From NCBI RefSeq assembly GCF_003605435.1, contig NZ_QXQB01000005.1, positions 248,001 through 312,000 of the forward strand: a stretch of DNA of 64,000 nt, given 5' to 3'. Under the pieces are notes generated by a model, which was given only the letters and a program-made list of their open reading frames with translations, had not been told where the DNA came from and searched no databases. The DNA comes from Paenibacillus pinisoli (GTDB lineage: Bacteria > Bacillota > Bacilli > Paenibacillales > Paenibacillaceae). Shown here piece after piece: positions 34,475-43,337 of this stretch (positions within the stretch are counted from its first letter, which is position 1; every line of letters begins with the position of its first letter). A program made the translations under genes and the position numbers.

Positions 34475-35017
34475 ATGGCAAAAGTTATTATTCACGCAAC
34501 AACAACACTAGATGGATACATGGCCGACAAAGACGGTGGAATCGATTGGATGTTCGATTTTGAAGCTACGGACCAAGATTACGCAGTGGTCAATAAAGTC
34601 ATGGAGGAAATAGGTGCTATAGTTGGTGGAGGAAACAAAACGAACACCATTAAAGAAGGAGAAATACCGTACGGTGGTATGCTGAAAGTCCCCATATACC
34701 TCATGACCCACGAAGCCCATGAACCGGTTGAGAAAGATGGTATCACGTATCGTTTCGTCGTTAACGACATGAAGCAAGCCGTTGAGGCTGCCAAAGCAAG
34801 CGCTGGCGATAAAAGTGTCGCACTATTGGGCGGCAGCATCTCTAGGCAATGTCTCAAACTTGGTCTAGTGGATGAGATCGTATTAGCTGTAGTCCCCCTG
34901 CTGCTGGGTGACGGCATTTCATTATTTGACGGGCTCGGAGAAAGTATTAAGTTGGAGCGGATAGAAACATCAGCCTTTGCGAGTGAGACCCACCTGCGAT
35001 ACCGGGTTGTAAAGTAG
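34475..35017 (+). CDS. RibD C-terminal/dihydrofolate reductase-family protein
   Basis: A 180-residue protein of the RibD-C fold with TTTLDGYMADKDGGIDW at residues 9-25 and the GGSISRQCLKLGLVDEIVLAVVPLLLGDG segment near 120-148. The family reduces pterin- or pyrimidine-like substrates with NADPH; this uncharacterised branch is common in Gram-positives. AAAGGAG lies before the ATG. It is monocistronic. Confidence 0.85.
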   Translation: MAKVIIHATTTLDGYMADKDGGIDWMFDFEATDQDYAVVNKVMEEIGAIVGGGNKTNTIKEGEIPYGGMLKVPIYLMTHEAHEPVEKDGITYRFVVNDMKQAVEAAKASAGDKSVALLGGSISRQCLKLGLVDEIVLAVVPLLLGDGISLFDGLGESIKLERIETSAFASETHLRYRVVK

Positions 35018-35037
35018 CGGCTTTTCCATTTTCAAGA

Positions 35038-35066
35038 TTGTCCCCCGTCCCGCCCATTGGTACAAT
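35038..35066 (+). promoter_or_regulatory. Promoter of xerS
   Basis: TTGTCC (35038-35043), a 17-base spacer and TACAAT (35061-35066), starting about 27 bases before the xerS ATG. Confidence 0.65.
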
Positions 35067-35098
35067 AAGCTAAAGAGCAAGTTGCGAGGAGTCAAGCG

Positions 35099-36196
35099 AT
35101 GAATATTATAAAGATGAAAGACAGACAGGAGCTGGACGCCAAGCTTCCGACTATGCCTTGGTACATCGAGCAGTTCATCAATTACAAGCTGCCCGACCTC
35201 TCCCCGTCTTCGCTTGTGGAATATATGAGGGATTACGAGACCTTCCTGCATTGGCTCATCAGCGAGGGGCTTACTGATGCGGCCAATCTGAAGGAAGTCC
35301 CGCTTCAGGATTTGGAGACGTTAAAGATGGAGAGCATTGATGCATATCGCATGTTTCTCTCCACGTACAAGCCGGAACGCAACAACCGTACGACGATCTC
35401 ACGGAAGCTGTCCTCCCTTCGCTCGTTATTTCATTACTTGAGTCAAATCGCGGAGGATGATGATTTCTATCCATTGCTGAAGCGCAATGTGATGGCGAAG
35501 GTCTCGATCAAGCGCACGCACAAGCCGAAGGATACAGCGGCCAAGCTCGAGGGCAAGCTGCTGCAGGAAGAGGAGATTACGGAGTTTCTCGATTACGTCA
35601 AGCAAGGTTACGGTGTAGAGATTGCCAGCAACAAGCAAGCGTCCTATTCCTATGAACTGAATAAGACCAGAGATGCCTGCATTATCAGCTTTATTCTCCA
35701 TTCAGGGCTTCGCGTCTCGGAGCTGGTCAATCTGAATACCGATGACATCGACCCCAAGAAGAAGCTGTGTTATGTATACCGCAAGGGCAAAAACGACGAT
35801 GACTTCAAAACCCCTGTCTACTTCCGGAACGATGCGGTTGAAGATTTGAATCTTTATTTGTCACTGAGGGAAACGCGGTACAAATGTCCGAGACGCGAGA
35901 AAGCGCTGTTCCTGGCCATCGCCAATGGCAACAGCGAAGGCTCGCGCATGACGAAACGCGCAATCCAGGCGATGGTGATCAAATACGCCAAGCGATTCGG
36001 CAAGCCTTATCTGTCCGTCCATAAGCTGCGCCATTCCTTTGCCACGGACTATTATTTGCAGAACGATATCTACAAGACGCAGGAGCAATTGGGGCATGCT
36101 TCCCCGGAGACGACGCAAATTTATGCGCATCTGACCGATAAAACGATGGCAGAGGCGATCGACCGCAGGCAAAAAGAAGGCAAGTCGGACGAATAA
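35099..36196 (+). CDS. xerS: Tyrosine recombinase XerS
   Basis: A 365-residue site-specific recombinase. The SAM-like N-terminal DNA-binding domain (residues about 20-135) precedes a catalytic domain with all six residues visible: Arg in SGLRVSEL, Lys in YRKGKND, His-x2-Arg in HKLRHSF, His in LGHASPE and the nucleophile Tyr in TQIYAHL. The N-terminal MPWYIEQFINYKLPDLSPSS matches XerS, the single-recombinase chromosome dimer resolvase first known in streptococci, rather than XerC/D. GAGGAG precedes the ATG. A stem-loop overlaps its stop codon. Confidence 0.9.
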   Translation: MNIIKMKDRQELDAKLPTMPWYIEQFINYKLPDLSPSSLVEYMRDYETFLHWLISEGLTDAANLKEVPLQDLETLKMESIDAYRMFLSTYKPERNNRTTISRKLSSLRSLFHYLSQIAEDDDFYPLLKRNVMAKVSIKRTHKPKDTAAKLEGKLLQEEEITEFLDYVKQGYGVEIASNKQASYSYELNKTRDACIISFILHSGLRVSELVNLNTDDIDPKKKLCYVYRKGKNDDDFKTPVYFRNDAVEDLNLYLSLRETRYKCPRREKALFLAIANGNSEGSRMTKRAIQAMVIKYAKRFGKPYLSVHKLRHSFATDYYLQNDIYKTQEQLGHASPETTQIYAHLTDKTMAEAIDRRQKEGKSDE

Positions 36197-36227
36197 GGGC
36201 AGCCGCCCCCGTCCAACTTGCCTTCTT
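36174..36227. terminator. Terminator overlapping the xerS stop codon
   Basis: AAGAAGGCAAGT with GGACG pairs with CGTCC and ACTTGCCTTCTT around the stop codon; a one-base bulge is the only mismatch. It separates xerS from the convergent unknown gene and probably works in both directions. Confidence 0.7.
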
Positions 36228-36232
36228 CATTG

Positions 36233-36754
36233 CTATACTTCCAAATCCTCGGCAGAGATGCCTTCCTCCACCGCAAACTCGAAATCCTCGATATCATATA
36301 CTTGCACAGGCACTTCGGCCTCGATAAGCTTATCTTGAAACTCGAATTGGTCGGACAGCAGCGGTATGCCAAGCTTCATGCCGGTCAGCAGCAGCTCCGT
36401 CTCGATCGGATCGAAGATTTCGCCGTATTGCGCATTATCCATCGCATTCACTACCGTAAAATGAATATCTTCGCTTAGCAGAAGCGCCGAGCTTTCCCGC
36501 CAAGGCACCTGGAGAGCCTTCTCGATCTTCTTACGGTTAAGCGAGTCCTCGAAAAACGCGATTAATTCAATTATCTTCTCTTTCACATGACCGTCATCAT
36601 CGGGATTGTCCATCACCGGATCCGAACCGTCCCTCATATCGTATAGCTCCGCAATGGAGGAATAGGGAACAACATATTCAACCGGACGACTCGGGACGAG
36701 AAGATGCCCATACGTTGCTACCATTACTGCTTCTATTACAAACCGTCTACGCAT
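36233..36754 (-). CDS. Uncharacterised conserved Paenibacillus-type protein
   Basis: A 173-residue acidic cytoplasmic protein with a basic start (MRRRFVIEAVMVATYGHLLVP), a conserved-looking RPVEYVVPYSSIAELYDM block and an acidic C-terminus (VYDIEDFEFAVEEG). I do not recognise a functional domain; annotations of relatives as ADP-heptose synthase, if met, are not supported by any Rossmann or kinase motif here. A promoter lies 46 bases upstream (36800-36827). Confidence 0.7.
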   Translation of the reverse strand: MRRRFVIEAVMVATYGHLLVPSRPVEYVVPYSSIAELYDMRDGSDPVMDNPDDDGHVKEKIIELIAFFEDSLNRKKIEKALQVPWRESSALLLSEDIHFTVVNAMDNAQYGEIFDPIETELLLTGMKLGIPLLSDQFEFQDKLIEAEVPVQVYDIEDFEFAVEEGISAEDLEV

Positions 36755-36799
36755 GCCACTCCCCCTGATTCATTCTGTTTTACGTTAAGCTTCCACCAT

Positions 36800-36827
36800 A
36801 TTATACAATAAACAGATGCACGTACAA
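36800..36827 (-). promoter_or_regulatory. Promoter of the 173-residue gene
   Basis: On the minus strand TTGTAC (36822-36827), a 16-base spacer and TATAAT (36800-36805). Confidence 0.6.
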
Positions 36828-36845
36828 GATAGTTATTCGCCAAAT

Positions 36846-36874
36846 TTGCGCACTCGCGCAGTCCGAAGTACAAT
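36846..36874 (+). promoter_or_regulatory. Promoter of the bacillithiol reductase gene
   Basis: TTGCGC (36846-36851), a 17-base spacer and TACAAT (36869-36874). It is divergent from, and about 20 bases away from, the minus-strand promoter. Confidence 0.65.
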
Positions 36875-36924
36875 GTGAATAATCATTATAGGCCAAAGAA
36901 ACCGTTCCACAGGAGGATTCATGC

Positions 36925-37911
36925 ATGACTAATCATACGATCGAGCATACCATTATTATCGGCGCAGGACCTTGCGGCCTCGCTGCGGCTATCGAGCTGC
37001 AGCGCGAAGGCATCAGCCCGCTTATTATCGAAAAAAGAAACATCGTCCATTCCATTTCCCAATATCCTACATACATGCATTTCTTCAGCTCGCCCGAAAA
37101 TCTGGAGATCGGCGACATCCCGTTCACGACAGCGAACGAGAAACCGTCTCGGCTGGAGGCGCTGAACTACTACCGCACCGCCTCGCAGCGCCATAACGTA
37201 CGCGTACAGCCCTTCGAGACCGTCTTGTCGATCGAGCGCACCGAAGACGGCTTCAAGCTGAGCGGCGAAGACCGCTTCGGAAATCCAAGGGTGCGGTATT
37301 GCCGCCATGTCATCATCGCCACCGGCTACTTCGACCATCCGAACCGGCTCGGCATCCCAGGAGAAGAGAAGGATAAAGTGAGCCACTTCTTCCGCGAAGC
37401 CCATCCTTATGCAGGTATGGAGGTCGCCATCATCGGTGGCAGCAACTCTGCTATCGATGCCGCTCTGGAACTGGAGCGTGTCGGCGCGAAGGTAACCGTC
37501 GTCTACCGCGGTGCGCAATATTCCTCCAGCATTAAGCCTTGGGTGAGACCAACCTTTGAGGGCAAAGTAACGAAAGGCGCCATCTCCATGAAATTTTCGT
37601 CCCGTGTCGTCGAGATCGCCGATACCTATGTAGTGATTCAGCATGAAGACAGCGAAGAGAAGCTTGCGAACGACTTTGTGTTAGCCTTGACCGGCTTTCA
37701 TCCGGACCGCGGCTTCCTGATGGAAAGCGGCGTAACCATTGAAGCAGAGGGATATCCGACCTTTGATGAGAATACGATGCAGACCAACGTGCCGGGCATC
37801 TATCTGGCAGGTGTCGTAGCTTCAAAGCTTGAGGCCAATGAAATCTTTATTGAGTCCGGCCGCTTCCATGGGCGCAAGATCGTTCAGCATATGCTCGACC
37901 AACAAAAATAA
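36925..37911 (+). CDS. bdr: Bacillithiol disulfide reductase (YpdA family)
   Basis: A 328-residue FAD/NADPH flavoprotein. The FAD motif IIIGAGPCGLAAA (residues 10-22) contains the single Cys17 that corresponds to the catalytic Cys14 of S. aureus YpdA. HSISQYPTYMHFFSS and the NADPH motif AIIGGSNSAIDAALE near 173 are also typical. It reduces bacillithiol disulfide, so the organism should make bacillithiol, the low-molecular-weight thiol of Firmicutes. AGGAGG lies 8 bases before the ATG. Confidence 0.93.
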   Translation: MTNHTIEHTIIIGAGPCGLAAAIELQREGISPLIIEKRNIVHSISQYPTYMHFFSSPENLEIGDIPFTTANEKPSRLEALNYYRTASQRHNVRVQPFETVLSIERTEDGFKLSGEDRFGNPRVRYCRHVIIATGYFDHPNRLGIPGEEKDKVSHFFREAHPYAGMEVAIIGGSNSAIDAALELERVGAKVTVVYRGAQYSSSIKPWVRPTFEGKVTKGAISMKFSSRVVEIADTYVVIQHEDSEEKLANDFVLALTGFHPDRGFLMESGVTIEAEGYPTFDENTMQTNVPGIYLAGVVASKLEANEIFIESGRFHGRKIVQHMLDQQK

Positions 37912-37930
37912 CGGCGATTTCGCCGTTATT
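37907..37930. terminator. Bidirectional terminator spanning two stop codons
   Basis: A perfect 10-bp AATAACGGCG stem with a 4-base loop. It includes the bdr stop (37909-37911) and reaches the stop of the convergent DUF4129 gene (37929), an economical arrangement. Confidence 0.75.
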
Positions 37931-39266
37931 ATTTGTTACGCTTATGAGTCTGCAGTTTTGCTCGGAATTGCTGCACTAGATCATCTTGAGGCTCTTTGTC
38001 GCCATAGCGGACTGCCTCGTATTGATCTATAAAGGGATGAACCCACTCCCTGTCGCTTGGCTGCTCCAAGCTCCCTTGATCGGCAGCGGTCTCGCGCGGC
38101 GTCAGATGCGGCTTATGCTCATAGCCTCGCTTCTTTGCATCTGCTATCCAGCTTCGGTACAAATACCTGACTCTGTCGCGATTCGTTGATAAGGAATCCC
38201 ATTCATCGCCTTTGCCCCCGCCTGAACCGAATAAGGAACGAAGCCTGTTCTTCATCCGGTTGCGAAGGTCGGAAAAAGACATTAAGCTCTCAATTTCATC
38301 GGTAAACCCCGTATCAGGCTCCGCCAGCGCCACTCTGCGGCCAAGCAGCTTATCCATCATCGCCTTAATGGCATGGCCGAATTTCTTGTACACCAGCTTA
38401 ATAACATATACTGTAACCACGATCATTAAAATCGCGAAACCGACATATAATATCACTTCCAAATAGTCCCAGAAACGATAGCTTTTCTGATTAAGCCTTG
38501 GCAGTATTAGCCTCGGCAGAGTCGGTAGCTCGGGCTCCTCCGTCATCGGCTCGCCTGATCCGAAATGGGCGAATATCGCACGAAAGATGGAGCGAATCCA
38601 ATCCTCTATTGTATGTCTGAGCTGCGCAATTGCCATCACCAAGCCCAGCAAAGCCATGAGAGAAACGATCCAAATGCGGTTCTGTCTGCGTGTCGCACTC
38701 AACGCTTGGGATGAACGATGATCGACCACTTCATTCGTGACATGACGTTCATTCATAAGGATCAGCAGCAGGAATATGGAAACTAAAATACCTGTATTCA
38801 AAATAACTGTATACGCGCTTAGCGGCTGAATAAGCACCATCTTCAGAATCTGGGTCGCAATATAAGCTGCCAGGCCTACCACCATATGAATAGTGTGGAA
38901 GCTTGCACTCCAGCCCAGATTCAATTGCTGAAAGCCCCTATTCGCGAATAGCGTGCCGAATAACGACATGACGACTAGCGGAATCGGGGACAAGCCCGTG
39001 CCTGTGAGCAAGGCGACAAAGGCTGCATGGGCCGCGCCTGCTGCCAGTATCAAACACAAACGGGTTATGAGACGTATCCGAGTATGCACGCTGAGTACAG
39101 CAAGAGGTACACAATACGCTAGCGGCAGCGTTGCCAACCACCAGTTCATTGTCGGGGCCGGCAATAACAGGATTGTAAGCGTCAATAGAATCGGAAGATA
39201 AAATAAGAGCTCGATATACCCTGTTGCGAGAGCTCGCCAGAGAGGAATACGCGCGTTATTCTTCAT
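37929..39266 (-). CDS. DUF4129-domain membrane protein
   Basis: A 445-residue membrane protein with several helices in the first 220 residues, another near 275, and a cytoplasmic C-terminal DUF4129-like region (YLYRSWIADAKKRGYEHKPHLTPRETA). In many bacteria this domain ends transglutaminase-type TgpA proteins in moxR/DUF58 operons; here the transglutaminase part is missing. It overlaps DUF58 by four bases (ATGA). Function is unknown, perhaps assembly of envelope proteins with the MoxR ATPase. Confidence 0.8.
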   Translation of the reverse strand: MKNNARIPLWRALATGYIELLFYLPILLTLTILLLPAPTMNWWLATLPLAYCVPLAVLSVHTRIRLITRLCLILAAGAAHAAFVALLTGTGLSPIPLVVMSLFGTLFANRGFQQLNLGWSASFHTIHMVVGLAAYIATQILKMVLIQPLSAYTVILNTGILVSIFLLLILMNERHVTNEVVDHRSSQALSATRRQNRIWIVSLMALLGLVMAIAQLRHTIEDWIRSIFRAIFAHFGSGEPMTEEPELPTLPRLILPRLNQKSYRFWDYLEVILYVGFAILMIVVTVYVIKLVYKKFGHAIKAMMDKLLGRRVALAEPDTGFTDEIESLMSFSDLRNRMKNRLRSLFGSGGGKGDEWDSLSTNRDRVRYLYRSWIADAKKRGYEHKPHLTPRETAADQGSLEQPSDREWVHPFIDQYEAVRYGDKEPQDDLVQQFRAKLQTHKRNK

Positions 39267-40378
39267 GCGCTAATCTCCTCCCCGGCTTGGTACGAATCCA
39301 ATCCTTCTCTCGGAATCTCCCAGACCGTCACTGAATTGCCGCAAGCGCGCAGCTTGTCCGCTGCATACTCCAGCGTGTCGTTCCAATAGGCTGACAGAAT
39401 TACAATGTCACGGTCTGAGTATCCAAGCGACGCTTCATGCTCAAGCAGCTGCTGGAACTTGACCGTACGGCTAAGCTCAAGCATAGCCATGACCTCCAGC
39501 AGAAGGAGCATATGCTCATGTCCGCGATTGCTCTCGATGCGGACGCTGTCGGGACCGGAATCCACCGGCATGTTCGCGGTGAAGCCTGCTGCCATGCCTT
39601 GCACTATAGCGGCGTCCGCTACGCCTGCTGCCCATTCGATCCCCCGCTCGATTAGCGCTTTGTTCGATACCGTACGCCACATTGTCTCTCTGTCTTCCAC
39701 ATTCAGCAGAATCATCATATTCCGCTCCGCCGTGTAATCGTACTGGTGAACTTGAAGCACTCCCGTACGCGCGCTTGCTTTCCAGTTGATTTGCTTCATG
39801 GAATCGCCCGGCTGATACTCTCGAGCTCCTGAGACAACGAAAGGATCAGGCACAATAAAGCGCTTGACGGTGTATTCGCCTTGCATGCTTCGCGAAGGCA
39901 GCAGATGAAAGGGAACTTCTGCAGGACGGGGATAGACGACCAGCTCATCATTTAATTGAAATTTCGTATGCTGTAAAAAAACGCCTAGCAGGTCTCCCCC
40001 TGTTATCGTTACGGAATTAAGCCGGTAACAGCCTCTCTTGAGCGCTTTCACATAATGGGTGCGCGTCAGCCGCTTATAGCTGCCCAAACTGAAGAGGCTT
40101 CGATGATTCTGGTACAGATTGCCGCTGCTCACTTCAATATTTTCTCCTTGCCGGAATTGAAGCTGCGCAGGCAGCTGCGATTCCACGCGCAGCCAAGGCA
40201 CAGGCAAGCTCTTGCGGTTGTCGAGCTGCTCCACCAGCTCTATCTCATCTCCTGCAAAGCAAGTGTGCTGGCGGAATTTCCGGGAGTAGGTGAGCTCGCG
40301 AAGCGCATGCCGCTTGAATAGACGCCCTTGTCCGTAGATGGCAGCCATGCTGAATAAAAGTATCCATAAGATAAACAT
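39263..40378 (-). CDS. DUF58-domain protein (vWA-like)
   Basis: A 371-residue protein with two N-terminal helix-like segments and the DUF58 signature YQPGDSMKQINWKASARTGVLQVHQY near residue 180, followed by a von Willebrand A-like fold. ATG at 40378 lies 8 bases past the MoxR stop; an upstream frame extension to 40477 would overlap moxR and is discounted. DUF58 proteins accompany MoxR ATPases and may be their substrate adaptor. Confidence 0.87.
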   Translation of the reverse strand: MFILWILLFSMAAIYGQGRLFKRHALRELTYSRKFRQHTCFAGDEIELVEQLDNRKSLPVPWLRVESQLPAQLQFRQGENIEVSSGNLYQNHRSLFSLGSYKRLTRTHYVKALKRGCYRLNSVTITGGDLLGVFLQHTKFQLNDELVVYPRPAEVPFHLLPSRSMQGEYTVKRFIVPDPFVVSGAREYQPGDSMKQINWKASARTGVLQVHQYDYTAERNMMILLNVEDRETMWRTVSNKALIERGIEWAAGVADAAIVQGMAAGFTANMPVDSGPDSVRIESNRGHEHMLLLLEVMAMLELSRTVKFQQLLEHEASLGYSDRDIVILSAYWNDTLEYAADKLRACGNSVTVWEIPREGLDSYQAGEEISA

Positions 40379-40385
40379 AATGAGG

Positions 40386-41345
40386 CTACCTGGATGCCAG
40401 GCCTGTCTCGGCCGGCACTTCGATCCCGCGAATGATCTCTTCCAGCACCTTCTCAGCCTGCCCTTGCGTCCTGGCAATCCCGCGCAAAGCGAGACGGTGA
40501 GCTAGCGCCGGCTTCGCCATCGCCTTAATATCATCCGGCGTCACATAATCGCGTCCTCGCAGAATCGCATGAACCTGAGAGGCCCTAAGCAGCGCCTGGC
40601 TGCCGCGCGGACTTACGCCGATGGACACATCCTCCCTGGAACGCGACCGTTCCACAATCGAGAGCAGATATGCCAGCACGTCGTCAGCGATGGCTACAGA
40701 ACGATAGGCTTGTCTAGCCGCCGCAAGCTCTTCCGCCCCGGCAATCGGCTTCAGCGTCTCCAGCGGATCATGCTCTTTGAACCGTCTCAGCAGCCGCAGA
40801 CCTTCCTCAGTAGTCGGATAGCCCATCTTCACCTTGAACAGGAAGCGGTCAAGCTGGGCTTCAGGCAGCGTAAAGGTTCCTTGATGCTCAATCGGATTTT
40901 GCGTCGCGATAACCATAAAAGGAAGGCTTAGCTGCATCGTCTCGCCGTCGATGCTCACCTGGCGTTCCTCCATGCATTCCAGCAGGCTGGACTGCGTTCG
41001 AGGCGTCGCCCGGTTGATTTCATCTGCCAGCAGCAGATTCGTAAACAGCGGCCCCGGACGGAACTGAAATTCTCCATGCTTTTGGTTGAAATAATGTATT
41101 CCGCTTAAGTCCGAAGGCAGCAAATCCGGCGTAAATTGTACACGTTTAAAAGCAAGCGACAACGACTTCGCGAACGACTTCGCGAGCACCGTCTTTCCTG
41201 TGCCGGGCACATCCTCGAGCAGCACGTGCCCGCCCGTAAGCAGGCCGATGAACAGCAGCTCTACGACTTCTTCCTTGCCGATTATCACTTCGCTTACATT
41301 CCTCTTGATGTCATCGGCCAATATTTTAACCGCTTGTAAAGACAT
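40386..41345 (-). CDS. MoxR-family AAA+ ATPase
   Basis: A 319-residue AAA+ ATPase with Walker A (EDVPGTGKTVLAKS, near residue 45), Walker B (LLLADEINRATP near 107), sensor 1 (MVIATQNPIEHQG near 145) and the IGVSPRGSQALLRA sensor 2 region near 245. MoxR proteins act as chaperones for metal- or envelope-protein assembly. ATAAGGAG lies before the ATG. First gene of the moxR-DUF58-DUF4129 operon. Confidence 0.92.
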   Translation of the reverse strand: MSLQAVKILADDIKRNVSEVIIGKEEVVELLFIGLLTGGHVLLEDVPGTGKTVLAKSFAKSLSLAFKRVQFTPDLLPSDLSGIHYFNQKHGEFQFRPGPLFTNLLLADEINRATPRTQSSLLECMEERQVSIDGETMQLSLPFMVIATQNPIEHQGTFTLPEAQLDRFLFKVKMGYPTTEEGLRLLRRFKEHDPLETLKPIAGAEELAAARQAYRSVAIADDVLAYLLSIVERSRSREDVSIGVSPRGSQALLRASQVHAILRGRDYVTPDDIKAMAKPALAHRLALRGIARTQGQAEKVLEEIIRGIEVPAETGLASR

Positions 41346-41378
41346 AGAAGCAACTCCTTATGTAATGAGTGAATTGGA

Positions 41379-42287
41379 TTATGCGCGTCTTCGCTGCAAT
41401 TGCTGCAGATCGCTCCAGCGGATCAGCTTGATGCCTTGTTCCTCGATGGCCTTGCGCACTTCCGCATCGCGGAAAATTTGAAATTCCATGCCTCGCTTCA
41501 CGGGCTCGCGATGGAAGGCATTCAGCTCATCCGTCACATGGGACGGATGGATAATTAATTCCGATACGCCCGGCTTCAATGAAGCCAGCAATCGCTTCAT
41601 ATCCGCTTTAAATGAATCGTAGCTCTCTCCGTTCTGAAGCGTGAACGGCAAGCCCAGCAAATAATCCAGTATGACTACGCCCTTGGCATCCGCCAATGCC
41701 GCAACTGCGCGCGCTTGTTCCACCATCTCCTGCGGAGCGACTCCGCTTTCCACCTGCACAAATCTCGGCAGACGGAACGGCAAGCCGTAAGCGGCGCATA
41801 CATCCAGCACTTCTGCCATAAAGTGCTTCCCAGTCTCAAGACCGTATAAGCTGCCCATATGATTATCCGCATGCGATGGCTTCATCCCGAGCTTCAATGC
41901 CCGCTCGATCTGATTAACCAGCTCCCGCTTTACATGCTCAGGCTCCGCATGCAGCTCGAAGCTGCGCGGATCCGGGTAGAAGTACCCCTCTGTCGTTGTC
42001 AGTGAGGATACATCGCCGTTATCCGTAACCGGCCCCCAGCTGTAAGACTCCCATTCGCTCGTAAAAGTCAGATGCACTCCCACATCATACTGGGGATGTG
42101 CCGCACTCCAATGAGCAGCTTCTCTTGCCCATCCGCAAGGCATCATAATGGTGGCGGAGCTGATCGCTCCTTCCGTAAGCAATTGCTGCACTGCCGTATT
42201 CATCGAATGGCATAGACCGTAGTCATCGGCGTTAATGAGAAGAAGCCGGTCATCCGATTGATACCCTAGCTCTTGCGCCAAACTCAT
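41379..42287 (-). CDS. ChbG/HpnK (YdjC)-family carbohydrate deacetylase
   Basis: A 302-residue TIM-barrel metal hydrolase. LLLINADDYGLCHSMN (Asp in the metal site, near residues 16-31), the HADNH motif near 140 and the C-terminal LIIHPSHV are typical of YdjC/ChbG proteins, which deacetylate N-acetylated sugars such as chitobiose. The substrate here is unknown. AGGAGGAAC precedes the ATG. It is read in the same direction as the moxR operon, but the gap of 33 bases to moxR suggests possible co-transcription. Confidence 0.85.
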   Translation of the reverse strand: MSLAQELGYQSDDRLLLINADDYGLCHSMNTAVQQLLTEGAISSATIMMPCGWAREAAHWSAAHPQYDVGVHLTFTSEWESYSWGPVTDNGDVSSLTTTEGYFYPDPRSFELHAEPEHVKRELVNQIERALKLGMKPSHADNHMGSLYGLETGKHFMAEVLDVCAAYGLPFRLPRFVQVESGVAPQEMVEQARAVAALADAKGVVILDYLLGLPFTLQNGESYDSFKADMKRLLASLKPGVSELIIHPSHVTDELNAFHREPVKRGMEFQIFRDAEVRKAIEEQGIKLIRWSDLQQLQRRRA

Positions 42288-42332
42288 ATTCGTTCCTCCT
42301 TTCGATTATTAACGGCATAAAGGATAAGGGGG

Positions 42333-42992
42333 CTATGACAGCTTATTCAGTCTCGCCGTCAGTTGGTCGCGCCAGCTTGCTGCAAGCGCATCCACATCAA
42401 GGAGCGACTCGATTGCCCGCTTATTCGATTTCTCCTTATACATGACATGATTGGCTGCTGCGATAGTGAACTTTGCCCCATGGCGCTCTCGAATCATGAC
42501 CATATCCCCTGCCTTTACAATGCCTTCCTGCAGCACTCTGAAGTAGAAGCCCGTATAACCGGTCTGCTGCGCGAGTGCGGGCAGCTCAGGCCATTCATTG
42601 CGCAAGCCCAGCTTGAAGCATGGCTGCCTCGGCTGGCTCACCTGGAGCACTACGTCGCCAACCTCCACAATATCGCCGATACAAAGCTGCTCCTCCGTCC
42701 AGTCCGAGAGCGAGAAATTCTCCCCGAATGCGCCATTGTGGAGGGTTCGTCCAAATCTCTCCGACCAATACGGATACCTGTTGACAAAGTAGGCGCAGAT
42801 GGCCTTGTCAGGACCGCCATGATGAACGGTATCGCCTTGCCCATCGCCTTCTATGCCTAGAAAACCGACATGATGCGCTTCTTCCGAAGCCAATTTGAAT
42901 ATTCCGCTAAGAACTTCCTTGGAACCATGGTGGAGCAATTGGGGCCGGCCGACTTGCAGTGAGGTCAGATAGGCCGTTATGGCTGCATTCAT
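42333..42992 (-). CDS. MOSC-domain protein (YiiM-like)
   Basis: A 219-residue protein with a MOSC fold. LHHGSKEVLSGIFK and HHGGPDKAICAYF at the N-terminus, FGENFSLSDWTEEQLCIGD near 95, and the cysteine in RQPCFKLGLRNEWP near 130 match the molybdenum-cofactor-binding YiiM group, which reduce N-hydroxylated compounds. AGAAAAGAGG precedes the ATG. It is separate from the molybdopterin oxidoreductase at 12 kb. Confidence 0.87.
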   Translation of the reverse strand: MNAAITAYLTSLQVGRPQLLHHGSKEVLSGIFKLASEEAHHVGFLGIEGDGQGDTVHHGGPDKAICAYFVNRYPYWSERFGRTLHNGAFGENFSLSDWTEEQLCIGDIVEVGDVVLQVSQPRQPCFKLGLRNEWPELPALAQQTGYTGFYFRVLQEGIVKAGDMVMIRERHGAKFTIAAANHVMYKEKSNKRAIESLLDVDALAASWRDQLTARLNKLS

Positions 42993-43337
42993 GAATGTGC
43001 CTCTTTTCTATTATCTCTACTATATACGATGAACCTTTGAATTCCCTTTGAAAAACGAATCGAATATTCTGAGTATGCAGCCATAGAAACTCTTTAATTC
43101 CACTATATATAGTTATTATAAACTTCCCAGGGAGAAGTTGGCAATGAAAACCAATGCCATTAATGATTAATGACACTAGTTTGTGAAAGCCTTCTCCACA
43201 CCTGACTTTCGACACGTTCTCCTGTTGGCGTACCTGCCGCTGTCGAAACCATTAAGTTTCTGTCCATTATTGCGCTTCCCCGGGAAATGATAAGCCGGAA
43301 ATGATTCATTTCCCGCCTGCATTTCCTGTCTTCCGCT
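42993..43337. other. Gene-free stretch with a two-way hairpin
   Basis: About 340 bp between two minus-strand genes. It holds an AT-rich zone (43085-43130) likely to carry the MOSC promoter, and an inverted-repeat element at 43282-43314. No coding frame with a ribosome site was seen. Confidence 0.5.
43282..43314. repeat. Alternative inverted repeat
   Basis: TCATTTCCC at 43306-43314 can pair with either GGGAAATGA at 43282-43290 or the nearer GGAAATGA at 43297-43304. There is no T-run on either side, so it is not an ordinary terminator, but it follows no gene end other than the APC permease (43338). Confidence 0.4.

Noticed and set aside
35018..35098. dif-type recombination site near xerS
   Set aside because: No pair of 11-base arms with a 6-base centre resembling known XerS sites could be identified by eye.
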